This document shows, piece by piece, positions 48,109 to 58,534 of a stretch of DNA of 64,000 nucleotides. The notes under the pieces were generated by a model, which saw only the letters and a program-made list of their open reading frames with translations, had not been told where the DNA came from and searched no databases. The DNA comes from Leptodactylus fallax (lineage: Eukaryota; Chordata; Amphibia; Anura; Leptodactylidae), in contig CAMRHE010001075.1 in the NCBI GenBank assembly GCA_947044405.1, positions 62,001 to 126,000 on the forward strand. Reading direction: 5' to 3'. How positions within the stretch are numbered: position 1 is the first letter of the stretch; each line of letters opens with the position of its first letter. Made by a program: the position numbers and the translations under genes.

Positions 48109-48747
48109 TTAAATCAATAATGTTCACCTTAAATTAATATAGCCCTATACCCCATAGGCTAATACTACCTTACATAAATGCTGCGTCCCATCCCCCCTTA
48201 TATTAATAATACCCCTAATGACCTATTTGTATTACCACTGTTTGCTCCAATGAACACTTATATTAATAATACCCCCTTATATTTTATTTCCCCCTAATAT
48301 TAAGCTACTCACCTGTCCCCCAACCAAAAAATAAATAAATAAAAAATACTTACCTGCCTTCAATCCCCTGATGCATGGACTTGCCAGCGTCACTTCTTCG
48401 CTACCCGCTCCAGGTACCATCAGCTTCCTGGCTCAGGAGGTGCAGTGTAGTGACGTCATTGCACCCTGGGCCAGGACGCTGATATCTTTAGCGGATACAA
48501 GGATACCTGGAGGGCGCAAGCTCCTAGAGGCCTGCGGCCTCCAGGTTAAAAGAATGGTAGAGCAGGAAGCTGGTTTTCCTGCTCTACTACGTATTTCAAC
48601 TGTATCGGTGCCCTGGAGACGCCGATACAGATGAAATATCTGTGTGTTTGCTGCAGCTCCAGAGTGGGCCCCACAAGGTTAGTGGGACCAGGACCGCCGC
48701 CCCCTCTGCCCCCCCCCCCCCCCACTAGCTACACCTTTGAGTTTCTG

Positions 48748-50665
48748 TCTTAGCTAGGCTCTAGATGCTACCAATACCAGCACCATCTTGGCTGACGCTA
48801 GTTTTTTTCTCCACTGTGAAATTTTACACCATTGCATTTGTCATGAAAAAACTATGTAAAACAACCTAACATGATTCTTCAAAATAAAAACATACAACAT
48901 AAGCAACATATGTAAACATATAACCCATATACTGTATCTTATGTGATAGAGTAAATGCCCTTTAATCAGTATCAATAGTTTTTTAGGTCAAAATGAATCA
49001 TGTGACTTCCTGGATAAGGTCGGTTGTATAAAAATGGTGTGAAGCTTGTTAAAAAGCAAATACTAAAAATAAAAGCCTTCATCAAACTCAAGCTTTTTGT
49101 GATAATGTTCTATGTAGAGAAGAATATAAACTGGAAATCCTTCATATCCCATTAGGGTATGTCTGATGTGAAGCATGAAGAGCACACCAGTAGATAACAA
49201 TGATAGTGGTCGTGTGATAGGGCCTCGATGATGGATTGAACATTTAGTCATTATTTACGAAGCCATAAGTTCCTATCAGTACTAGTAAATGCAAAAATGG
49301 AATCTGTCAGTGATTTTCTGAAGGTGTAGACAACTTACATCTTTGGGACTTTCCACCTGCTACTACATTGGCCATCATGATATTGCTTTACCTTGAGTCA
49401 GCAATTGATCTGTGACCTCTGGAACCACACTGATACATGACTCCTTATCTGAAGCTACAGTGTAGAAAAATTCAACAATGATGGAAAATGGTGCGTAAGT
49501 TGCATATATTTTCATCATACAATAAAGCCATATACCTGAATGACACACTAGAGCTGACATGGGTGCATGGTGTATTCTGCTCAGCTTCGTCAATGCAACG
49601 TGCATGTGCCTGGAGTCACTGAAGATCAATCCGGGACTCATCTCGGGTAATTTATATGGATTTTAAGTTAATGCAAAAATAAACTGTTTTGACATGGACA
49701 GGTTTAAGATCCTAAATGCACCGGCATAAAGATTTACTGGTGGTTTGGTGACCCCAGACCTAGTGACTGGTTGTATATAAATCACACTTATGTTTGACAC
49801 TGATATTTCCTTCAATATAAATGACTTGTTATTATATCTTTAATGGAAATCACAATTGGTCTAAGATTACAAGCCTAAACTTGAATCTGCTTAATCTAGT
49901 CTGTCTGTCTCATCTCCTGCTAATGGCATGGAACAGAGACTCATCTTATCTCTACATATTTCACATATCTAACCTTGCTGCCTGACCTTGTAAGAGGTAA
50001 AGCTGTCTTCTGATTACCTATACTGGAGCATTGTATCCAAAGAAGTACAGTGCTGAATCTGTATGATGGAATGGTGTTAATAATCCATAAACTACAACAA
50101 TAAGCCTTTCATAAGGTTAAACTAGTCTACTACTTAGAACACATGGATTGTGACATCCGGCTCACAGATTCCACTGTAATATAGGGTAACTCCTGCTTGC
50201 AGATTAGAGATGTGACATAATGAGAAATGCTGATGGAAGAGATACACTTTCTTCTTGATGAGGGACATTAGTGTGCAACACGTTAAGACAGGTTTTAAGT
50301 ACTTTGCTTGGTTACCCAAACACTAAGTATATTTGAATCTATTTATTCATGTGTCAAAGTTTAATTTTACACTGATAACTTGCTGTAGCATGATATCCTA
50401 CCACATAACACAAAAGCCAAGGAGAAGGCATTGAAAGAGTAAAATAAAATGTTCTATGTTTAGACAGAGGAGGGTTTGGCCACGTAACCCACATTATTGT
50501 GCGGGGTCCCAGAGATCACAGGGGCCCTGCAGTAGTGGCTTTTGTTATGGCATTGTTTTTTTTTTTTTAAATTCGAGTATTCTGATTCTGATTTTTTACT
50601 CAACCATTCTCATTCTTATCCAGACCCACCTCTGATTAGGCTTCTAGGGAACACTACACAGTACA
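48748..50665. other. Unassigned stretch
   Basis: AT-rich, with no recognised gene, RNA or repeat end over about 1.9 kb. Confidence 0.45.
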
Positions 50666-50674
50666 TGCTGCCAA

Positions 50675-50945
50675 TGGCGTAACTAAAGTCTTGTGGGCCC
50701 TGGTGCAATCTTTTGTCCGGGGCCCGCTACCTCATCCCTAGAGCGAATTCTTGATAGTAATGGATACGGATGCTAAGGAGTTTAATCAACCTTAGTGTGG
50801 TTAGGGTAATCTGTGGGTCCCCTTGGCTTATGGGCCAGATGGAAGCTGCAATTTCAAAACTGATGCCAGTGCTTATGGGCTCCCTAAGGCTCCTGGGCCC
50901 CGGTGAGACTGCATCCTCTGCACCCCCTCAAGTTACACCCCTTTG
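50675..50945. mobile_element. hAT-like MITE with GGCGTAACT end
   Basis: TGGCGTAACT at the left is answered by AGTTACACCCCTTTG at the right. TGCTGCCAATGG occurs on both sides (50666-50677 and 50946-50957), consistent with a target duplication of about 8 bp plus chance overlap with the end. Terminal sequence resembles that of the 47005 element (GGCGTAGCT), suggesting one superfamily. Confidence 0.65.
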
Positions 50946-50994
50946 TGCTGCCAATGGACCAATAGATAGTGGCTTAACCTATCACTGTGACAGG

Positions 50995-51445
50995 GGCCAA
51001 AGAAAGGGGGCAATATACTGTATGGGGACCAAAAAAGAGAGGGGGCAATATACTATGTAGGGGCCAAAAAAGGGAACAATATACAATGTGGAGACCAAAA
51101 AGGGGTCAATATTTATTGTGGGGGTCAAAACGTGGACAATATACTGTGTGGGGGCCAAAGAGTGGCCCAAATTTTTATGTGGGTGCAAAAAAATGGGTCA
51201 AAATACAGTGTGGGGCCAAGATGGATAATATATACTATGTGGGAACAAAAAAAAGGGACAATATACTGTTTGCGGGCAAAAGAGGGATAATATGCTGTGG
51301 GGGGGGTCAGTAAAGGAGGAAATATACTGTGGGTGCCAAAATAGGGGCAATACACTGTATGGGGGCCAGTAAAGGGGGTAATAAATTGTGGGGGCGAATA
51401 AAAAGTGCAATATACTATATGGGGACCAGTAAAGGGGGTAATATA
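50995..51445. repeat. About 30-bp minisatellite, G- and A-rich
   Basis: About 14-15 imperfect units of AGGGGGCAATATACTGTGTG plus GGGGCCAAAAA. Units are more diverged than in the 35.8-kb array. Open frames on both strands (for example 50987-51313) are by-products of the repeat. The array begins some 50 bp after the hAT-like MITE. Confidence 0.9.
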
Positions 51446-53282
51446 TAATATATATTATTTAAAGTTTGCTACATATTTACCTATCTATCTAGCTATCTCT
51501 TTATAATGTAAGGCCTTATGCATGCAACCAAGTCTGCAGGCCATGGCACTCCCGAGGAGGGCGTCTGAGGCTTCACTCTATGGCATTGGAATGTAATGAA
51601 TAGGAAGCCCCCAAAGAATGCATCACAGAAGGCACTTGAATGCCACTCCAAGTGTCAGCCGAGTGCATTCTGTTGCAAAATAGGCCCCACCTCAAACAGC
51701 CCACTTGGTTGTATGTATGGGGCCTAAGTCTTAATTTTCTAAGGCTAGATATATACATTAGGTCTACTGTATGCTGGACACCAATTTTGGAAGAGCCAGC
51801 TGACTAGCTAATGTGTATGGGGCCTCACAACTATTCTTGCAGAAAATATACATTTTTTTTTCTGAATGACACAAAAGTGCGGTATGCTACATTTGTCTTT
51901 CTAGAAAAATGACCATAAATGGATCAACTTTTTTAAAAATTGATCTTACATTGATGAGATGGCCATCTTTTTACATCTGTTTTTTTGCATCCATTAAATG
52001 GATCTGCTAAACAGATGTAAAAACATCATGTGAATGAAGTCTTATACTAATGTGGGCTCACTGGCCTAAATCTACTTCAACTAAATCTGTCATTTACTGT
52101 AGAAATGCTTGCCCCAAATATATTGAAAAGTGGCCGCAATTGTGCCACTTTGTAGAATACATTTTTGTTCTAAGTGGCAATCATTGGGAGACTAATGGCA
52201 ACTAAATACTGTGGGCCCACTGAACATCAGAATGGAAAGCTGTGAAAATGTTGCCTACTTTGTTGCACTTGTACTTTGTACTGTTTTTTTAAGTAAGTTT
52301 TTATATTACTGATGTGAAATTTTTCATATCACTTTAAGTTGCTACTATCCTTATACTATAGCTTTTCTTTATGATTATGTTTTTGGCAGTATAACTGTGC
52401 ATCAAACTTCAGAGTTGAACAACCAGTCCCATCCCCACTTAATATACCTTGAATGTGCCTCTGGCGCCAACGCTCATAAAAGCAGACAGCAAATAAATTT
52501 AGGAAATGCTTCTTTTTACTATTACTGCAGTGACTTTTCTTCTTAATTATGTCAATGTAAAGTCATATATGGCCAAGGCCATGGACATTTATTGTTTATT
52601 AAAATCATTTACTTTTCACTTTATGCATTTATTTTATAAAGGAATTCTAAAAATAAACATGATTATTACATTGCCAAAGTAATCTTTCAGAGATATATCA
52701 TTTTATCTTAAACATCTGTGAAATATCCACAGAATCAGTTAATAGTGACCGCGGCATGTAAAATGGCTTGACAAAGGGAAGAGGTTCCCTCTGCCTGCCT
52801 GCCCCACAAGGACAGAGCACTGCCATGGACAGAGACCTATTATAATACCCTGCAATATTGAAGTGCATATCACTATACCGATACATCAACATGCTATGAC
52901 ATCTCTGTCCTAGTGGGGACAATGATTTAACTCATGTTGTAAGATGTCCCCCTGATGAACCCTATGTCATAGTTGGGGGAAATCTATATGGTTTAAACAT
53001 TAGCTGTGTGCATAGTGGTCAGCACTCTCAATTCATTCCTATGGAAGTCAGATCAAGGCTCTCATAGGAATGCATTGAGAGTCTTGACCTCTGTTTCACT
53101 GAAAACACAGTATTTATCAACAGGTCTGAATGGAAATCACATGGGACAGCATCAGATCTAATATCTACAGTAGAAATTGAACTGCTTTTCCATCGCTAAA
53201 TCATCATTGCATATCAATGTATTCCAAGTCTTGAATTTGTATTTGGTTTATGTTCATGAGAACACTTAATATGTGATTTGTA
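51446..53282. other. Unassigned stretch
   Basis: Short (CTAT)n near 51481-51500. No recognised gene, RNA or repeat over about 1.8 kb. Confidence 0.45.
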
Positions 53283-53339
53283 TAGTGCTTCGGAATATGT
53301 TGGCGCTATATAAATAAAATGTATTATTATTATTATTAT
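53283..53339 (+). mobile_element. L2/SINE 3' tail fragment
   Basis: TAGTGCTTCGGAATATGTTG, GCGCTATATAAATAAAATGT and an (ATT)n tail match the 3' terminus of L2-type elements and their SINEs. Only the terminal 55 bp are present. It abuts the Tc1 relic, so it may have inserted at that relic's left part. Confidence 0.8.
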
Positions 53340-53673
53340 AAAGATGTCAGTTCAAGTGAGAGAGGACATTATTGGTAAAAACTTTAGCAGTGACCAAAGC
53401 AATAATTTCATGCATTCTTTAAAAGAAGTAATACTCCGGTGAGCTCAAAAACACCTAAAGGCTGGAGGAACACAGGCGACAACTAAAATGGATGACTGTA
53501 AAATCTATTCCTTAGTAGGGAACTACAATAGAATATGCAACCAAGTAAAAAAAAAAACCTTCTGAGGTGGTAGGTATATGAATGTTAAAATTTACATGAG
53601 ATGCAAGAATGTAATGTAAGAACAGAGGGTTTATATTAAGATGCAAACCAACACTTAAGAACTGAAAGGTCAG

Positions 53674-53849
53674 ACTAGGTTTACACCTGCGTTTGGGTTT
53701 CCTTTCTTCGGTCTGCTTGGGGACCCGAAAAACAGAAATCCAATCCGCTTCAAAAGTGGTTACACGCAGGACTTCTCTCTCCGCATTTTTCACGCAGAAT
53801 GGGGAATGGAATCCCCGAGCACTCACCGAGCGCAGATGTGAACCCAGCC
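53674..53849. mobile_element. MITE (GGCTAGGTTCAC family) inserted in the Tc1 relic
   Basis: ACTAGGTTTACACCTGCG at the left and CGCAGATGTGAACCCAGCC at the right are flanked by TCAG on both sides (53670-53673 and 53850-53853). The Tc1 gene reads continuously if the 176 bp and one TCAG are removed. The relatives at 23606 and 61522 are flanked by TTAA instead. Confidence 0.85.
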
Positions 53850-54612
53850 TCAGATTAGACTTTGCTTAAAAATTAATCGAAAAATGTTACCTATTTCTGT
53901 AACAAGCTTCTATGGACTGATGAAACCAAGGACTAGAATGAAGGGAGGAGAACTGTATGAACATGGAAAGAAAGGGCTGATCTGATCCGAAGCATAACAC
54001 ATCATCAGTCAAAATGCTGGAAGCAGTGTTATGGTATGAACAGTGGGACTGATATAGCAGAATGAATTCTGATTAGTATAGAACTAATATATACACACGT
54101 GGACAAAATTGTTGGTACCCCTCGTTTAATGAAAGAAAAACCCACAATGGTCACAGAAATAACTTGAATCTAACATAAGTAATAATATATAAAAATTCTA
54201 TGAAAATGAACAAATGAGAGTCAGACATTGCTTTTCAACCATGCTTCAACAGAATTTTTTAAAAAAGAAAAATCATGAAACAGACCTGGACAGAAATGAT
54301 GGTTCCCTTAACTTAATATTTTGGTGCACAACATTTTGAGGCAATCACTGCAATCAAACGATTCCTGTAACTGTCAATGAGACTTCAGAACCTCTCAACA
54401 GGTATTTTGGCCCACTCCTCATGAGCAAAATGCTCCAGTTGTCTCAGGTTTGAAGGGTGCCTTTTCCAGACGGCATGTTTCAGCTCCTTCCAAAGATGCT
54501 CAATAGGATTTAGGTCAGGGCTCATAGAAGGCCACTTCAGAATAGTCCAATGTTTTCCTCTTAGCCATTCTTGGGTGTTTTTAGCTGTGTGTTTTGGGTC
54601 ATTATCCTGTTG

Positions 54613-55954
54613 CAATAATAATAATAATAATAATAATCCTTTAATAGTCCCACAATGGGGAAATTCAGTGTGTTACAGCAGCAAAGATAAGCAGATTCAA
54701 ATACAAATACAACATGTACAGGAATGTTCCAAGGTAAGAGGCATTACATTGATAGTAGACAGACAGATAGGACGTAGCAGAGGGGGGGGGGGGATTTAAC
54801 AGGCAGAAAGATATTTCAGTTCTCTGTGTGTATTGATCACCGCTTAGGTCAGTGTTGGTTGTACAGCCTAACCGCGGTGGGGAAGAAAGACTTCCGATAG
54901 CGCTCCTTCTCACACTTAGGGTGGAGCAGTCGGTCACTGACAGTACTGCCCAGCGCGATCAAAGTCTCATGCATGGGATGGGACTTCTTCTTCTGCATGG
55001 AGTTCACCACGGACAGTATCCTTTTGTCACCCACCACCTGCACTGGGTCCAGGGGGCTCCCCAGGACAGAGCTGGACCTTCTAATCAGCTTGTCAAGTTT
55101 ATTTCTGTCCCTGGTTGATATACTGCTCCCCCAGCAGCCCACTCCAAAGAAGATGGTTGATGCCACTACCGAGTTGAAGAAAGTCCTAAGAAGTGCCACC
55201 CGGATTCCAAAGGCTCTCAGCTTCCGAAGCAGGTAGAGCCTGCTGTGGCCCTTCCTGTACAGGGCCTCCATATGATCTGCCCAGTCCAGCTTATTATTAA
55301 GGAGCAAACCCAGGTACTTATAGGTGTTCACAATATCGATGCCCGTCCCCAGGATGTCCACTGGTTTAGGAGGGCATCTGCCTTTACGGAAGTCCACCAC
55401 CATCTCCTTGGTGTTCCCCGCGTTGATCTTCAGGTGGTTCCGCTGGCACCAGTCCACAAAATCCCGGTTCAGTTCTCTGTACTCCCTGTCATCATCGTCT
55501 GTGATGAGACCTACTATTGCAGAGTCGTCAGAATACTTATGTAGGTAGCAGCTAGATGAGTTGCACCTAAAATCTGCAGTGTACAGTGTGAAGAGGAAAG
55601 GGGCGAGAACCGTACCCTGAGGTGCCCCCGTATTACAGATCACGGTATCTGACACACAGTCTTGGGCTCTCACGTATTGAGGTCGATTTGTGAGGTAGTC
55701 TAGGATCCAGTTGGAGAGGTGGTGGTCCACTCCAGCAAGGCCCAGCTTGTCTCTCAGTAACCTGGGCTGTATGGTGTTAAAAGCACTGGAGAAATCACAG
55801 AACATTATTCTCACCGTGTTCCCTGGTTTCTCCAGGTGAGACAGAGCCCTGTGCAGAAGGTGGATGATGGCATCATCTACCCCAATGCCCGGCCGATAAG
55901 CAAACTGGAGAGGGTCCAGACCCATGACCCATGACCTGCGACCCATGACCCATG
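54613..55954 (-). mobile_element. Rex1-like (CR1-group) LINE, 5'-truncated
   Basis: On the minus strand the element starts inside the reverse transcriptase gene near 55920 and runs to a 3' end ACTGAATTTCCCCATTGTGG followed by GACTATTAAAGG and an (ATT)n tail (54614-54638). Flanks are the Tc1 copy 3 sequence. The 5-mer TGCAA occurs at both junctions (54611-54615 and 55953-55957), a possible short target duplication, though it merges with the tail. A 35-bp filler of copied target sequence sits at the 5' junction. Confidence 0.87.
54849..55922 (-). pseudogene. Rex1-like reverse transcriptase, C-terminal part, frame open
   Basis: The frame is uninterrupted for about 358 codons from LDPLQFAYRPGIGVDDAII to the natural stop (NQH) at 54849. 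RT motifs in order: MFCDFSSAFNTIQP, NTGAPQGTVLAPFLFTLYT, KYSDDSAIVG (the catalytic box as YSDD, usual for this group), NHLKINAGNTKEMVVDFR, TYKYLGLLLNNKLDW and the thumb-side KLRAFGI region. The C-terminal KERYRKSFFPTAVRLYN is also typical. The endonuclease and the N-terminal part of the RT are missing through 5' truncation. The upstream residues MGLAWVMGRRSWVMG are encoded by the filler and Tc1 sequence. With no stops or frameshifts, it is among the youngest insertions in the window. Confidence 0.87.
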
Positions 55955-55974
55955 CAAGACCCATGACCTGCGAC
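55920..55974. repeat. Copied target sequence at the LINE 5' junction
   Basis: ACCCATGACCTGCGAC occurs at 55927-55942 and again at 55959-55974. ACCCATGACCCATG occurs at 55920-55933 and 55941-55954. Intact Tc1 copies have a single ACCCATGACCTGCGAC here, so the extra copies are filler made from target sequence. Confidence 0.88.
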
Positions 55975-56433
55975 TGAGACCAAGCTTTCTGACACTGAGC
56001 AGGACATTTCTCTCTAGTATCCCTTGATAGTCTTGAGATTTTATTGTACCCTACACAGATTCAAGACACCCTGTGCCAGATGCAGCAAAGCAGCCCCAGA
56101 ACATAATAGATCTCCTCCATGTTTCACAGTAGGGACAGTGTTGTTTTCAAGATATGCTTAATTTTTCTGTCTGTGAACATAGAGCTGATGTGCCTTGCCA
56201 AAAATTTCGATTTTCGTCTCATCTGTCCATAGGACATTCTCTCAGAAGCTTTGTGGCTTGTCAACATGTAGTTTGGCAATTTCCAGTTGTCAGATTCAAG
56301 TTATTTCTGTGACCATTGTGGGATTTTCTTTCATTAAACGAGGGGTACCAACAATTTTGTCTGTGTCTGTACATTCTGCTCTGGCAGTGGTTTACATTGG
56401 TAGTGGAAATTTACCAACACTACTGCTTTTTAA

Positions 56434-56738
56434 AGGGGTTTTCCAGGCCTTTTTTTTTAATATGGCCTATTCTTAGAATAGGTGATCAATATCTGATCAT
56501 GGGGGAAGGCTGACCCCAATTCCGGCTTTTTCGCACCACAGTGTACAGAGCCAAAAACAGAAAGCACCTTGTTTCATATAGTAGCTGTGCAATATTACTG
56601 CAGCTTCACTGTATAGAACTGGTCTTTGTTGCAGTCCTGAAAAGCTTATCAGTGCAAGGGTTGGGTGTTGGCCCCTTACCGATCAGATCTATATGGTCTA
56701 TCATGAGGACAAGCCATCAAAAACCTCATAAAACCCCT
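56434..56738. mobile_element. TTAA-type MITE inserted in the Tc1 relic
   Basis: TTAA (56430-56433) then AGGGGTTTTCCAGGCC; right end CCTCATAAAACCCCT then TTAA (56739-56742). The interior has GAATAGGTGATCAATATCTG, as in the GATATTGATGGCC group at 18123 and 38190. Removing 305 bp plus one TTAA restores the alignment of the Tc1 gene (TTTTTAAGGTGAAG before the NVLQ codons). Confidence 0.85.
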
Positions 56739-57243
56739 TTAAGGTGAAGTAATGTAATGTTCTTCAATTGTTAATTCAGTCACCTGACCTCAACCTCATT
56801 GAGTATGCTTTTCACCTGAAGACAAAACTGAAGGCAGGAAGACTGACAAAAAAGCAGCAACCGAAGACAGCTATCTTAAATACTTGGCACTTGACAAAGC
56901 AGCGCAATGGAGAAACTCGGCATTTTATGATGTCCATGAGTGCCAGACTTTAGGTAGTCATTGACTGCAAAGTATTTGTAACCAGTTGTTACACATAATC
57001 CTTTTATTGAGAGTTACATTGCTTTGTCTGAATAGTTCAGAGCCTGTGAAAGTAGAGAGACTATGTAAAAAATGGCTGTAATTCTTAAACAGTTATTGAA
57101 ATATTTCTGTTAAGCCCCTTAAATTGAAGCTGAGCGTCTACACTTCTATTACATCTTGATGACTTTGTTTAAGATCCATTGTACTGGTGTACAGAGGCTA
57201 ACTATTATAATTCTGTCACTGTCCAAATAGTTCTGGACTCAAG

Positions 57244-58534
57244 TGCATTTTCCAATGGGCTGCATTCTTGGATGGTTTATACATAAGGGTTACATATATA
57301 CAGTATAATGGCATTGTATGATGACTTTACACCACCACTGTTATAAAATGTAAGTCACCAGAAGTTGTGAGATTTAAAATCTAGAATATACCTACTATTA
57401 CTGCCTCCTTATGATAGAAGTGAAGGAAATATAAACTTACTTTGGACCTCATATGTCAACTTGTGTGACAGCACCAATAAATATTTTTACCAATTACATG
57501 TTGGCCTGTGGCCTGTGTGAATAAATTATATCTTTCTTCCAGCCTCAAGTGAAACACCAAGCTATTAACTATTACCATCACATGAATCTTAGGATTACTT
57601 TGTGCATTGATGAAAAAACCTTACTATGATGTGCAAGGCATGAAATTCTCCATGTCACTAGCCTGAGTTAAGCTGTAATTTATACTTGGCTATAAATGAA
57701 ACTTAAGTAACCTAAAATTAAGTGTAAATACTAGTAAAAAGCAATGTGTTTTCAAGTTATCTTTTCTAAATTTTGTATTTTTATGGCTGCTCTTTAATGT
57801 TTATACATGAAATTTAAAGTAATAATGTATTTCTTATATATTAGTGCCATTCATCTTTTCTGCCTATACTATTCTTAGATACAGGTGGCAAGTTTCAAGA
57901 GCATATGGTTAAAGGGATCCTGCCACAAAAACATGTGCCCCTATCCACTGGTGGAATCATAAGACTGAGTTTTAAGAGTCTCCACTTTAAAATGGAGCAG
58001 TGGTCAGGCATGTGCTGTAGCTGAGTGCGCTATCATTTATACAGTTATTATAGTTCACATCTATAAAATAACTTTATTATATTATTTCCATTAATGTACC
58101 CCTGTGCAAACTGAGACAGACCCTTTTGGTATATCCCAGGAGTAACTGGTTTACTCTTTTGATTCAGTTCTCCTGTTTTGATATGCCTAGTAAGTAGCAC
58201 TATGGACTTGGTTCATATTCAGACCGCAGAGCATCTGTTTTTTGCACTAAGTTACTGGGAAGATAACCTGGGTCCAAATTCAGGATAAGTCCAACCTGTT
58301 TCGCGGTGGGCTCTGTTGAAGGACGTTTGTAGGACCGTAGATATATCTCCCAGTGCAGTGTGAGATTTAGGTTGCTTGTTCTACTGATATCTGCCATTTC
58401 CTGTATTTCTTGTGAATTACTCCAGTGGCATTTGCCTAACAACATGACCATTGTTGAGATAGACATGTTCTAGTAGACCTGTTATACTCTGTGTAAAATG
58501 TTATTAATACTAGTTTTTTCACCTAGTTCACCTT
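57244..58534. other. Unassigned stretch
   Basis: No recognised gene or repeat end. Near 58300, AACCTGTTTCGCGGTGGGCT stands out by its CpG content but I cannot assign it. Confidence 0.4.

Larger units (their letters stand above)
47005..48739. mobile_element. hAT-like non-autonomous element, 1.7 kb
   Basis: CAAAGGCGTAGCT at 47005-47017 is answered by AGCTACACCTTTG at 48727-48739, with one mismatch. The 8 bp outside each end, AGTCTCTG (46997-47004) and AGTTTCTG (48740-48747), match at 7 of 8 positions; 8-bp duplications are the mark of hAT transposition. The body has no transposase. Two TTAA-type MITEs interrupt it (47440-47804 and 47883-48108). Relatives lie at 58535-59742 and, inverted, at 36600-36930. 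A C-run near 48711-48723 adjoins the right end. Confidence 0.75.
54330..56285 (-). pseudogene. Tc1 transposase catalytic domain, interrupted by a LINE
   Basis: The two parts read on the minus strand. 55955-56285 holds the region from TTTGGCAA through the first catalytic Asp (complement of CTCATCTGTCCA) and the GGGS segment, with base changes. 54330-54612 gives [37 protein letters not shown] and [11 protein letters not shown] to a stop. The LINE entered just before the QQDNDPKH motif. Where copy 2 has a stop after KHA(I), this copy keeps VWKRH, so those stops arose independently. The helix-turn-helix domain is absent, as in copies 1 and 2. Confidence 0.85.
54094..56369 (-). mobile_element. Tc1-type element, subfamily B, copy 3, split by a LINE
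   Basis: Ends CACACGTGGACAAAATTGTT at the left and ACCAACAATTTTGTCTGTGT at the right are flanked by TA (54092-54093, 56370-56371), inside the Tc1 relic. With the LINE (about 54613-55954) removed it is about 930 bp, like copy 2, with the same missing N-terminal region. The right terminal repeat has a few substitutions. Confidence 0.9.
53341..57000 (+). pseudogene. Decayed Tc1 transposase gene in four pieces
   Basis: Frames must be followed across shifts. 53347-53380 reads SVQVREDII (N-terminal helix-turn-helix start). 53434-53516 reads GELKNT then RxGG-TTKMDD-KI-SLV, fitting the linker GRPxKTTxVDDRRILSLV. 53620-53668 matches the KYRGF...RCKP segment at DNA level. 53854-53930 gives DFA...LW-TDETK with the first catalytic Asp. 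54040-54090 gives SRMNSD-YR. After the large insertion, 56370-56430 is a poor match to the FTVQMDNDPKH region, and 56743-56960 reads NVLQ..IQSPDLNLIEYAFHL, then MMSMSARL and VVIDCK. Stops and frameshifts abound; the order of motifs is that of a complete vertebrate Tc1 transposase of about 340 residues. Confidence 0.75.
53341..57243 (+). mobile_element. Old Tc1-type element (subfamily C), split by later insertions
   Basis: The element is represented by 53341-53673, 53854-54093, 56370-56433 and 56743-57243. The left pieces carry N-terminal transposase sequence, and the last piece carries the C-terminus plus a 3' end with TCACTGTCCAAATAGTTCTG and GACTC. That matches the known Tc1 end pattern of CACTGTCCAAATA followed by TGGAC. 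The 5' terminal repeat is not found; an L2-type tail lies against the left side. Its decay and its role as target for three other elements make it the oldest layer here. Confidence 0.78.

Noticed and set aside
50982..51410. Overlapping repetitive open frames on both strands
   Set aside because: By-products of the second minisatellite; no start context, no non-repeat domain.
53910..53935. CTGATGAAAC considered as a hammerhead ribozyme core
   Set aside because: The bases are the codons for the TDETK motif of the Tc1 relic, and no flanking helices are present.
54852..55548. Plus-strand frames of 74-99 codons
   Set aside because: Antisense shadows of the Rex1-like reverse transcriptase on the minus strand.
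58300..58330. CpG-containing CTGTTTCGCGGTGGGCTC motif as a Penelope-type retroelement end
   Set aside because: Too short and no protein or repeat structure around it supports the assignment.
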